A stretch of 11,253 nucleotides of DNA from Lachnospiraceae bacterium UBA2734 (GTDB taxonomy: Bacteria; Bacillota; Clostridia; Lachnospirales; Lachnospiraceae): contig DEKA01000020.1 of the NCBI GenBank assembly GCA_002353635.1, forward strand, positions 24,811 through 36,063. The letters are read 5' to 3'. Of the stretch, positions 6,165 through 11,253 are shown piece after piece. Under the pieces are notes generated by a model. That model had not been told where the DNA came from and searched no databases. It was given only the letters and a program-made list of their open reading frames with translations. Numbering within the stretch: position 1 is the stretch's first letter; each line of letters opens with the position of its first letter. The translations under genes and the position numbers were made by a program.

Positions 6165-7808
6165 ATGACAGGAGCAGATGCCATCGTAAAGTGTCTCGAG
6201 CAGGAGGGGGTTGAGTACGTCTTCGGATACCCGGGTGTCGCCATCGCACCTTTTTACAACAGCATTCTCGCCACGGACATTAAGACGGTCCTCGTGCGTC
6301 AGGAGCAGAATGCGGCACATGCTGCCAGCGGCTACACGAGAATCAGCGGGAAGCCCGGCGTCGTCGCGGTGACCAGCGGCCCCGGCGCGGAGAACCTTTT
6401 TACAGGCATTGCAACAGCCTTTGCGGACAGCATCCCCATGATCTGCATCACGGGACAGGTGGACTCCCATCTGATGGGCTCCGACGTCTTCCAGGAGGCC
6501 GATGTGTCGGGCGCGGTGGAGTCCTTTGTCAAGTACAGCTACATCGTGCGGGATGTGACAGACATCCCGAGGATCTTCCGGGAAGCCTTCTACATCGCGT
6601 CCACAGGCAGAAAAGGTCCGGTCCTTATCGATATTCCCTGCGATGTGCAGAAGGAGACGATCTCCCGCTTTGTCTATCCCAAGGAAGTACACCTGCGCAC
6701 CTACAAGCCTACTGTCGAGGGCCACATTGTGCAGATCAGAAAAGTAATCAAAGAGCTGGAGAAGGCAAAGCGTCCGATTATCTGTGTCGGCGGCGGAGTG
6801 CATCTCGGCGGCGCAAAGGAGGAAGTGCGCGCTTTCTCGAAAAAACACGGCATTCCGGTCGTCTGCACCATGATGGGCCTGTCTGTGATGCCCACGGACG
6901 ACCCGCTCTTTTTCGGGATGGTCGGCAACAACGGACAGCCCTATGGCAACCAGGCGATGAACAAGGCTGATCTCATCATCATGGCGGGGGCACGCGTGGC
7001 GGACCGCTCCATCTCCCAGCCGGACCTTGCAATGGCCGGCAAGACCCTCGTCCACATCGATGTGGATCCCGCTGAGATCGGCAAGAATACTACGCCGGCA
7101 ATTCCGCTGGTGGGCGACATCGCACATATTTTCCATACATTCAACGAGCAGGAACTGCATGTCGATTACAGCGACTGGATTGCGCAGTTGGATGACTGCA
7201 GGATGCATGGACAGCAGAAGAAGGCGGAGAAACTGCGCAGGGCAGCGGAAAATCCGGACAGACACTCTGTCGATCCGGCCCTCTTTGTCCACACACTTTC
7301 CTCTGCGATGGCCCCTGATGCCGTATATGTGGCGGATGTCGGACAGAATCAGCTCTGGAGCTGTGCGAATGCACAGATCCGCGAGGGCGGAAGGTTCCTC
7401 ACTAGCGGCGGCATGGGCACAATGGGGTATGCCCTCCCTGCGGCGCTTGGCGCGGCGCTGGGTGCCCCGGGAAGGCAGGTCGTGTGCGTGTGCGGTGACG
7501 GCGGTTTTCAGATGAGTATGATGGAGCTGGCTGCGATGCAGTATTATCACATCCCCTGCAAGTGCGTCGTTCTTCGCAACCTCTCCCTCGGGCTCGTGCG
7601 GCAGCACCAGCACCTGGTCTACCACGATCATTTCAGCGTCATCGACCTCGGCGGCTATCCAAAGCTGAAGGAGCTGACGGCCGCCTATGACACACATTAT
7701 TACAGGCTGGAGACGAATGCCGGGATACAGGGAACAATCGATGCTTTCCTGAAGGATCCCGCGCCCTCACTTATGGAAGTGATCGTTGATCCGGATGAAC
7801 TGGCATAG
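6165..7808 (+). CDS. ilvB: Acetolactate synthase, catalytic (large) subunit
   Basis: Thiamine-diphosphate enzyme that condenses two pyruvates to 2-acetolactate (valine/leucine route) or pyruvate with 2-oxobutyrate (isoleucine route). Conserved features include GYPG at 21-24, the catalytic Glu E47 within RQEQNA, TSGPGAENL, the FQEAD stretch, and the ThDP/Mg motif GDG at 444-446. The Asn ligand N472 is 27 residues after D445, as expected for the family. Two residues depart from the usual pattern: R471 replaces the first Asn of the Asn-Asn pair, and H481 occupies the position of the specificity Trp (Trp586 of yeast, Trp464 of E. coli isozyme II). The frame is open back to 6006, but the ATG at 6165 is chosen because AAAGGAG (6153-6159) precedes it and the family homology begins there, giving 547 residues. 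ilvN starts 18 bases after the stop. Function as a synthase is likely; substrate preference is uncertain. Confidence 0.92.
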   Translation: MTGADAIVKCLEQEGVEYVFGYPGVAIAPFYNSILATDIKTVLVRQEQNAAHAASGYTRISGKPGVVAVTSGPGAENLFTGIATAFADSIPMICITGQVDSHLMGSDVFQEADVSGAVESFVKYSYIVRDVTDIPRIFREAFYIASTGRKGPVLIDIPCDVQKETISRFVYPKEVHLRTYKPTVEGHIVQIRKVIKELEKAKRPIICVGGGVHLGGAKEEVRAFSKKHGIPVVCTMMGLSVMPTDDPLFFGMVGNNGQPYGNQAMNKADLIIMAGARVADRSISQPDLAMAGKTLVHIDVDPAEIGKNTTPAIPLVGDIAHIFHTFNEQELHVDYSDWIAQLDDCRMHGQQKKAEKLRRAAENPDRHSVDPALFVHTLSSAMAPDAVYVADVGQNQLWSCANAQIREGGRFLTSGGMGTMGYALPAALGAALGAPGRQVVCVCGDGGFQMSMMELAAMQYYHIPCKCVVLRNLSLGLVRQHQHLVYHDHFSVIDLGGYPKLKELTAAYDTHYYRLETNAGIQGTIDAFLKDPAPSLMEVIVDPDELA

Positions 7809-7826
7809 AGAGGAGGCACTGCCAAC

Positions 7827-8315
7827 ATGAAAAAAATCTATTCCGTACTCGTTGAAAACAGGGCAGGCGTCCTGTGCAAGGTGGCGGGCCTCTTCTGGAG
7901 ACGCTGCTACAACATTGATTCGCTCGCCGTGGGCGAGACGGATGATCACACGGTCTCCCATATGATCATTGTCTCCTCAGGGGACAGCGGGACGCTTGAG
8001 CAGGTGGAGAAGCAGCTCAACAAAAAGCTTGATGTCATCAAGGTGAAGACCTTTACAGAGGACCAGGCGGTCAGCAGAGAGCTCATGCTCATCAAGGTTC
8101 ACTACAACAGAAACAACCGCAGGGACATCATGGAAAACTGCTCGATCATGGGGGCGCAGATCATCGACATGTCGAAGAGCCTCATGACGATTCAGATCTG
8201 CGACACGCCGGAGAGGGTGAGCATGTTCCTTGATACGTTCAAGACGATCAGTATTGTCGAAATCACGCGCACGGGCACACTCGCCGTCCCCAAGTGCAAA
8301 GACGGGCAGGCCTGA
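7827..8315 (+). CDS. ilvN: Acetolactate synthase, regulatory (small) subunit, first copy
   Basis: Regulatory partner that activates the IlvB catalytic subunit and normally confers feedback inhibition by valine. The N-terminal ACT domain has Asn11, Gly14 and Asn29 at the positions known for effector binding in E. coli IlvH (Gly14, Asn29). The second domain ends with EITRTG. At 162 residues it matches the short IlvH-type length, with almost no tail after the RTG. The ACT helix reads GLFWRRCYNID instead of the usual GLFSRRGYNID, so it is somewhat divergent. AGGAGG at 7811-7816 precedes the ATG by 10 bases. Tight spacing after ilvB suggests co-transcription and makes it the likely cognate subunit of that ilvB. 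Confidence 0.92.
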   Translation: MKKIYSVLVENRAGVLCKVAGLFWRRCYNIDSLAVGETDDHTVSHMIIVSSGDSGTLEQVEKQLNKKLDVIKVKTFTEDQAVSRELMLIKVHYNRNNRRDIMENCSIMGAQIIDMSKSLMTIQICDTPERVSMFLDTFKTISIVEITRTGTLAVPKCKDGQA

Positions 8316-8402
8316 CGCGGAGCATCCCTTCCCCAAAAGCGTCTCAGCCCCGTGACCCACTCTGAAGACAGAGCCGCATGGAACGCAGATTCGGGCGGAA
8401 TG

Positions 8403-8423
8403 ATACGATACAGATATCGTTAT
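8403..8423 (+). other. AT-rich inverted repeat downstream of the first ilvN
   Basis: ACGATA (8405-8410) and TATCGT (8415-8420) form a 6-base stem over a 4-base loop, extendable to ATA/TAT with one bulged base, and followed by the T-rich stretch GATTTTATT. It could be a weak terminator for ilvBN or an operator upstream of the promoter at 8453-8481. The rest of the 261-base gap from 8316 to 8576 holds only short weak repeats besides the elements listed here. Confidence 0.3.
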
Positions 8424-8452
8424 ACCGATTTTATTGGATAAGAAAAAGTACA

Positions 8453-8481
8453 TTGCATTTTCAAAAACACAGAACTATAAT
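8453..8481 (+). promoter_or_regulatory. Sigma-70 type promoter for the second ilvN
   Basis: TTGCAT (8453-8458), a 17-base spacer, and a perfect TATAAT (8476-8481). This is the best-matching promoter in the window. Transcription would start near 8488, giving a leader of about 88 bases before the ATG at 8577. It indicates that the second ilvN, and perhaps ilvC beyond it, is transcribed independently of ilvBN. Confidence 0.75.
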
Positions 8482-8491
8482 GATCGCAATC

Positions 8492-8521
8492 TTCACTTAT
8501 ACCTTTTCTGTATGAAGTGAA
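8492..8521 (+). other. Leader hairpin at the predicted 5' end of the second ilvN message
   Basis: TTCACTT-ATAC (8492-8502) pairs with GTAT-G-AAGTGAA (8510-8521): 11 pairs with one bulged G and a 7-base loop. It begins within a few bases of the predicted transcription start, so it would form a 5'-terminal stem, possibly stabilising the RNA. Confidence 0.45.
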
Positions 8522-8541
8522 CTAAGATTTGCGTATGATAA

Positions 8542-8563
8542 GAATGCCGAGAAACGGGCATTC
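8542..8563 (+). other. Hairpin directly abutting the Shine-Dalgarno of the second ilvN
   Basis: GAATGCC (8542-8548) and GGCATTC (8557-8563) are perfect complements with an 8-base loop. The ribosome binding site AGGAAAG starts at the very next base (8564). This placement could limit or pace ribosome access. It also argues against translation starting at the in-frame TTG (8529) or at the ATG codons upstream. Confidence 0.45.
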
Positions 8564-8576
8564 AGGAAAGGCAGAT

Positions 8577-9131
8577 ATGCAGACAAAGGTATTCCAGCTG
8601 CTGGTCGACAATACATCAGGTGTTCTCTCAAGGATCGCCGGGCTGTTCTCCAGAAGAGGCTACAACATCGATTCCATCACTGCAGGCGTGACAGCCAACC
8701 CCGGCATCACAAGAATCACGATTGTGACGCATGGAGATGACGACATCATGGAGCAGATCGAGAAGCAGGTGAGGAAGCTCATTGATGTCCGTGACATTCA
8801 TGAACTGAAGCCTTCTGAATCTGTCTACCGCGAGCTTGCGATGATCAAGGTCAAGTGCAGCGATGAGCAGAGACAGGGTGTGATCGCCATCACGAATATT
8901 TTCAGAGCGAGCATCATCGATGTGTCTCCGGAGAGTCTCATGATTGAGATCACAGGCAGTCAGGACAAGATCGAGGCTTTTCTGGGACTTCTGAAGGGCT
9001 ACGAAATTCTTGAGATCGCAAGGACCGGCGTCGCCGGACTTGGCAGAGGTATCCGCAATGTCCTCGACATTGATCACAACGGAAAGATCGTTCCTCTCTT
9101 CGACAAGGAAGGACATCAGGTGAAGCTGTAA
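8577..9131 (+). CDS. ilvN: Acetolactate synthase, regulatory (small) subunit, second copy
   Basis: A second small subunit, 184 residues from the ATG at 8577. The ACT domain carries the canonical helix GLFSRRGYNIDSI with Asn12, Gly15 and Asn30 in the effector-site positions. The C-terminal domain ends with EIARTG and is followed by a tail of about 30 residues that the first copy lacks. The two copies agree at the ACT motifs but differ widely elsewhere, so this is not a recent duplication. An upstream TTG at 8529 is in frame, but AGGAAAG (8564-8570) is 6 bases ahead of 8577 and the family begins there. It has its own strong promoter and no adjacent catalytic gene. It may regulate the upstream IlvB or another catalytic subunit encoded elsewhere. 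Confidence 0.92.
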   Translation: MQTKVFQLLVDNTSGVLSRIAGLFSRRGYNIDSITAGVTANPGITRITIVTHGDDDIMEQIEKQVRKLIDVRDIHELKPSESVYRELAMIKVKCSDEQRQGVIAITNIFRASIIDVSPESLMIEITGSQDKIEAFLGLLKGYEILEIARTGVAGLGRGIRNVLDIDHNGKIVPLFDKEGHQVKL

Positions 9132-9133
9132 GG

Positions 9134-9194
9134 ATGTATCGAAGAATCCCGCTGTACACCGGAGCGGTGCGGGGCAGGAGATGCAAAGATACAT
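9134..9194 (+). other. Nested stem-loop after the second ilvN
   Basis: ATGTATC (9134-9140) pairs with GATACAT (9188-9194). Inside, CCCG (9148-9151) pairs with CGGG (9170-9173), and CACCG (9157-9161) with CGGTG (9165-9169) over a GAG loop. There is no T-run, so it is not a normal terminator. It forms the first structured block of the 273-base stretch between the second ilvN and ilvC. Confidence 0.4.
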
Positions 9195-9243
9195 ATCGCT
9201 ATTTCTGACAGATCCGCTGTTCAGCATACTCCCCAGGTGCTGA
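9181..9243 (+). CDS. Possible leader peptide upstream of ilvC (20 codons)
   Basis: ATG at 9181 opens MQRYISLFLTDPLFSILPRC, then TGA. Six of its 20 residues are Ile or Leu, encoded by ATA, CTA, CTG, CTG, ATA and CTC. ATA and CTA look sparingly used in the neighbouring genes. The ribosome binding site is poor: AGGAG touches the ATG and GGGG is 7 bases away. The coding stretch includes CTGTTCAG (9217-9224), which is complementary to a downstream hairpin arm at 9343-9350, as expected for an attenuation leader. It is equally possible that this is a chance short reading frame. No conservation evidence is available here. Confidence 0.3.
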   Translation: MQRYISLFLTDPLFSILPRC

Positions 9244-9249
9244 CAGATC
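9205..9249 (+). repeat. Direct repeat of a 10-base word in the ilvC leader
   Basis: CTGACAGATC occurs at 9205-9214 and again at 9240-9249, 35 bases apart. The second copy overlaps the stop of the possible leader peptide. Just downstream, CAGTGCA occurs twice (9263-9269 and 9276-9282, 13 bases apart). The repeats may be binding sites or alternative RNA pairing segments. Confidence 0.4.
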
Positions 9250-9309
9250 TGCAGGGCCTGCGCAGTGCATTTATTCAGTGCAGAAGCGCCGCCCGAATAC
9301 ATTCATAAT

Positions 9310-9349
9310 TGTTCAGCTCCCATCCGAAAATCGGGACTGGAACTGAACA
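9310..9349 (+). terminator. Possible attenuator hairpin in the ilvC leader
   Basis: TGTTCAG (9310-9316) pairs perfectly with CTGAACA (9343-9349). The stem continues as TCC/GGA and CCGA/TCGG with symmetric internal loops and a 3-base apex. It is followed at 9357-9363 by the T-rich TTATTTT, a weak terminator tail separated by 7 bases. The 3' arm can instead pair over 8 bases with CTGTTCAG at 9217-9224. A terminator role is uncertain because of the displaced, interrupted T-run. Confidence 0.4.
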
Positions 9350-9368
9350 GGTACCATTATTTTCAGAA

Positions 9369-9384
9369 CCCGTTTAAAAGCGGG
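9369..9384 (+). other. Small GC stem just upstream of the ilvC ribosome binding site
   Basis: CCCG (9369-9372) and CGGG (9381-9384) pair around TTTAAAAG, 6 bases ahead of the Shine-Dalgarno AAAGGA (9391-9396). Too short to act as a terminator; a minor local structure. Confidence 0.2.
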
Positions 9385-9404
9385 GCACGGAAAGGACAAT
9401 CAAC

Positions 9405-10424
9405 ATGGCACAGGCAAGAATTTTCTATCAGGAAGACTGCAATGTATCACTGCTAGAGGGCAAGAAAATCTGCGTCATCGGCTACGGCTCCCAGGGTCAT
9501 GCACATGCGCTGAACCTCAAGGATTCCGGCTGTGACGTTGTCGTTGGTCTGTATGAGGGCTCCAAGTCCAAGGCTAAGGCTGAGTCTCAGGGCCTCGCTG
9601 TTCTTCCTACCGCCGAGGCAGTAAAGAGATCCGACATCATCATGATTCTCATCAACGATGAGAAGCAGGCAGCCATGTACAAGAAGGATGTTGAGCCCAA
9701 CCTCAAGGCAGGCGATATGCTGATGTTCGCGCACGGCTTCAACATCAACTACAAGCTCATCGTTCCTCCCAAGGATGTAGATGTTACCATGATCGCTCCG
9801 AAGGCTCCCGGACACACAGTTCGTTCCGAGTACCAGGAGGGCAAGGGAACTCCCATGCTGGTCGCAGTTGAGCAGGATGCGACAGGACACGCTCTTGATA
9901 TGGCACTGGCTTACGGCGCAGCAATCGGCGGCGCAAGAGCCGGTCTTCTCGAGACAACTTTCAAGACAGAGACCGAGACAGATCTTTTCGGCGAGCAGGC
10001 TGTCCTCTGCGGCGGCGTCTGCAAGCTGATGCAGACAGGCTTCGATGTTCTGTGCGAGGCTGGCTATGATCCGAGAAATGCATACTTTGAGTGCATCCAC
10101 GAGATGAAGCTCATCGTTGACCTCATCTATCAGTCCGGCTTTGCAGGCATGCGCTACTCCATCTCCAATACTGCTGAGTACGGCGACTATGTGACCGGTC
10201 CCAAGATCATCACAGAGGACACCAAGAAGGCAATGAAGAAGGTTCTCTCTGATATCCAGGACGGCACATTTGCCAGCGAGTTCATCCAGGATATGGCGAA
10301 CGGTCAGATCCACTTCCAGGCTATGCGTGCAAAGGCAGCCGCTCATCCGTCCGAGAAGGTCGGCGCAGAGATCCGCAAGCTCTACAGCTGGAACAACGAG
10401 TCGGATAAACTCATTAACAATTAA
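9405..10424 (+). CDS. ilvC: Ketol-acid reductoisomerase, class I
   Basis: Isomerises and reduces acetolactate or acetohydroxybutyrate to the dihydroxy acids of valine/leucine and isoleucine synthesis, using Mg2+ and a nicotinamide cofactor. The Rossmann motif GYGSQGHAHA starts at residue 26. The metal and substrate residues lie in TETETDLFGEQ, CIHEMKLIVDL and ISNTAEYGD, the class I pattern. At 339 residues it is a standard short class I enzyme without the C-terminal duplication found in E. coli. The cofactor loop reads GLYEGSKS (48-55): the two phosphate-binding Ser (53, 55) are kept, but Tyr50 stands where many enzymes have Arg. AAAGGA (9391-9396) is 8 bases ahead of the ATG. It acts on the products of IlvBN. 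It is preceded by a long structured leader and followed by two hairpins before leuC. Confidence 0.97.
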   Translation: MAQARIFYQEDCNVSLLEGKKICVIGYGSQGHAHALNLKDSGCDVVVGLYEGSKSKAKAESQGLAVLPTAEAVKRSDIIMILINDEKQAAMYKKDVEPNLKAGDMLMFAHGFNINYKLIVPPKDVDVTMIAPKAPGHTVRSEYQEGKGTPMLVAVEQDATGHALDMALAYGAAIGGARAGLLETTFKTETETDLFGEQAVLCGGVCKLMQTGFDVLCEAGYDPRNAYFECIHEMKLIVDLIYQSGFAGMRYSISNTAEYGDYVTGPKIITEDTKKAMKKVLSDIQDGTFASEFIQDMANGQIHFQAMRAKAAAHPSEKVGAEIRKLYSWNNESDKLINN

Positions 10425-10435
10425 TCGTGAGAATA

Positions 10436-10485
10436 CGGCCACCTGTCATCGCACTCCGCGAAGCGGAGAGCAATTGACAGAGCCG
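10436..10485 (+). terminator. Interrupted stem-loop after ilvC, probable ilvC terminator
   Basis: Three collinear stems stack: CGGC/GCCG (10436-10439 with 10482-10485), CTGTCA/TGACAG (10443-10448 with 10475-10480) and CTCCGC/GCGGAG (10454-10459 with 10463-10468, GAA loop). T-rich GATTTATTTTC follows. It starts 11 bases after the ilvC stop codon. It is a plausible terminator or 3'-end stabiliser, although the internal loops make it less typical than the next hairpin. Confidence 0.5.
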
Positions 10486-10511
10486 GATTTATTTTCAAAA
10501 CAATATCAACT

Positions 10512-10550
10512 GGGGCAGAGGAACACGTGTTTCTCTGTCCCTTTCTTTTT
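10512..10550 (+). terminator. Intrinsic terminator immediately before the leuC ribosome binding site
   Basis: GGGGCAGAGGAAC (10512-10524) pairs over 13 positions, two of them G-T, with GTTTCTCTGTCCC (10529-10541), closing an ACGT loop, and is followed by TTTCTTTTT to 10550. The geometry is that of a complete rho-independent terminator. The leuC Shine-Dalgarno AAGGAG starts at 10551, directly after the T-run. It therefore sits in the leuC leader and can only be compatible with leuC expression through partial readthrough or regulated antitermination, unless a promoter overlaps it. Confidence 0.75.
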
Positions 10551-10567
10551 AAGGAGTGTGCACTGAT

Positions 10568-11253
10568 ATGGGCATGACAATGACACAGAAAATCCTGGCG
10601 GCAGCTTCCGGAGAGGCCAGCGTGAAAGCCGGCCAGCTCATCGAGGCGAACCTGGATCTTGTGCTGGGAAACGATATCACTTCCCCGGTCGCCATCAAGG
10701 AGATGGATAAATTCAGGAAAAAGGGCGTCTTTGACAAGGATAAGATTGCTCTTGTGCCGGACCATTTTGTGCCGGCAAAGGACATCAAATCCGCCGAGAA
10801 CTGCAAGTGTGTGAGAGAGTTCGCAAAGAGGAATAAGATCACACATTATTTTGAAGTGGGACAGATGGGCATCGAGCACGCACTGCTCCCTGAGTCCGGC
10901 CTTGTGGCTCCCGGCGATGTCATCATCGGTGCGGACTCCCACACATGTACATACGGCGCACTCGGTGCATTTTCCACAGGCGTCGGTTCTACGGATATGG
11001 CAGCCGGCATGGCGACAGGAAAGGCATGGTTCAAGGTGCCTGCTGCCATCAATTTCCGCCTGACGGGAACCCTTGGAAAGTGGGTGAGCGGTAAGGACGT
11101 AATTCTCCATATCATCGGTATGATCGGCGTGGACGGCGCACTCTACCAGTCGATGGAATTTACGGGGCCCGGCGTCGCATCCCTGTCCATGGATGACCGC
11201 TTCACAATTGCCAACATGGCGATCGAGGCGGGCGGCAAGAACGGCATTTTCCC
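10568..11253 (+). CDS. leuC: 3-isopropylmalate dehydratase, large subunit (5' part, cut by window end)
   Basis: Large subunit of the [4Fe-4S] isomerase that converts 2-isopropylmalate to 3-isopropylmalate in leucine synthesis, working with LeuD. The visible 228 residues include LGNDITSPVAIKEM, VPDHFVP and GADSHTCTYGALGAF. Cys127 in the last is the first iron-sulfur ligand; the other two cysteines fall beyond the window. The spacing and the GVGSTDMAAGMATGKAW stretch match the short type 2 form (about 420 residues, related to homoaconitases) rather than the longer E. coli LeuC, as is usual in Clostridia. The ATG at 10568 is chosen because AAGGAG (10551-10556) lies 11 bases upstream; ATGs at 10574 and 10580 are also in frame but farther away. 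It follows ilvC and two hairpins, so it is probably a separately controlled leu unit. Confidence 0.95.
   Translation, partial: MGMTMTQKILAAASGEASVKAGQLIEANLDLVLGNDITSPVAIKEMDKFRKKGVFDKDKIALVPDHFVPAKDIKSAENCKCVREFAKRNKITHYFEVGQMGIEHALLPESGLVAPGDVIIGADSHTCTYGALGAFSTGVGSTDMAAGMATGKAWFKVPAAINFRLTGTLGKWVSGKDVILHIIGMIGVDGALYQSMEFTGPGVASLSMDDRFTIANMAIEAGGKNGIF

Noticed and set aside
6032..6214. 60-codon frame in the tyrS-ilvB gap as a possible BCAA leader peptide
   Set aside because: No ribosome binding site and no enrichment of Leu, Ile or Val codons; it overlaps the ilvB start.
6147..7697. 516-codon open frame on the minus strand opposite ilvB
   Set aside because: Its translation is rich in His, Arg, Cys and Asp without recognisable domains, and it mirrors the clear IlvB frame. 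It is an effect of codon bias on the opposite strand.
8529..8576. Upstream in-frame starts (TTG 8529, ATG 8535, ATG 8544) for the second ilvN
   Set aside because: They place the hairpin at 8542-8563 inside the coding region and lack a ribosome binding site, whereas 8577 has AGGAAAG at the right distance and matches the family N-terminus.
9132..9404. T-box riboswitch upstream of ilvC (also considered before ilvB and tyrS)
   Set aside because: The conserved T-box antiterminator sequence (AGGGTGGNACCGCG type) was not found in any of these leaders, and the tyrS gap is too short.
9265..9456. 63-codon open frame overlapping the ilvC start
   Set aside because: No ribosome binding site or recognisable content; it runs through the leader hairpins and into ilvC in a different frame.
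1..11253. CRISPR array, transposon ends, tRNA or rRNA genes
   Set aside because: No regularly spaced repeats, transposase-like frames, cloverleaf-type sequences or rRNA-like segments were seen; the gaps between genes are all under 300 bases and filled as described.

Overview
The window reads as a chromosomal segment of a moderately GC-rich anaerobic Firmicute, most likely a Lachnospiraceae-like Clostridia. This is inferred from the der-plsY-gpsA cluster, the long divergent PRPP synthetase, the short (type 2) LeuC, the style of the KARI protein and strong purine-rich Shine-Dalgarno (SD) sites. I see no mobile element, CRISPR array, tRNA or rRNA. Coding density is high, and every gene except the first is on the + strand.

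Left part (1-4682). A PRPP synthetase gene (prs) runs leftward, and its end is followed by the possible start codon of another leftward gene at the window edge. A 218-base divergent region carries a candidate promoter for each side. Rightward from it come der (ribosome-assembly GTPase), plsY and gpsA. The last two make and use sn-glycerol-3-phosphate for phosphatidic acid synthesis.

Middle (4768-6006). tyrS, tyrosyl-tRNA synthetase, follows gpsA and is closed by a very strong hairpin at 6090-6129. That hairpin also lies in the leader of the next operon.

Right part (6165-11253). This is a branched-chain amino acid block: ilvB (acetolactate synthase catalytic subunit) with ilvN adjacent, then a second separately promoted ilvN-type gene, then ilvC (ketol-acid reductoisomerase), then the 5' part of leuC (isopropylmalate isomerase large subunit), cut by the window end. 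IlvB/IlvN make acetolactate or acetohydroxybutyrate, IlvC converts these to the dihydroxy acids, and LeuC acts in the leucine branch. ilvD and leuA/B/D are not in the window.

The protein repertoire is ordinary. The less ordinary content is (i) one catalytic subunit beside two unlike regulatory subunits, (ii) an IlvB with unusual residues in the cofactor/substrate region, and (iii) an RNA-structure-rich gap before each biosynthetic unit. In the third group, the 273-base ilvC leader has a possible 20-codon leader peptide and two alternative partners for one hairpin arm, which resembles attenuation. No T-box consensus was seen. All RNA-structure and promoter calls are from manual reading, without folding or database searches.
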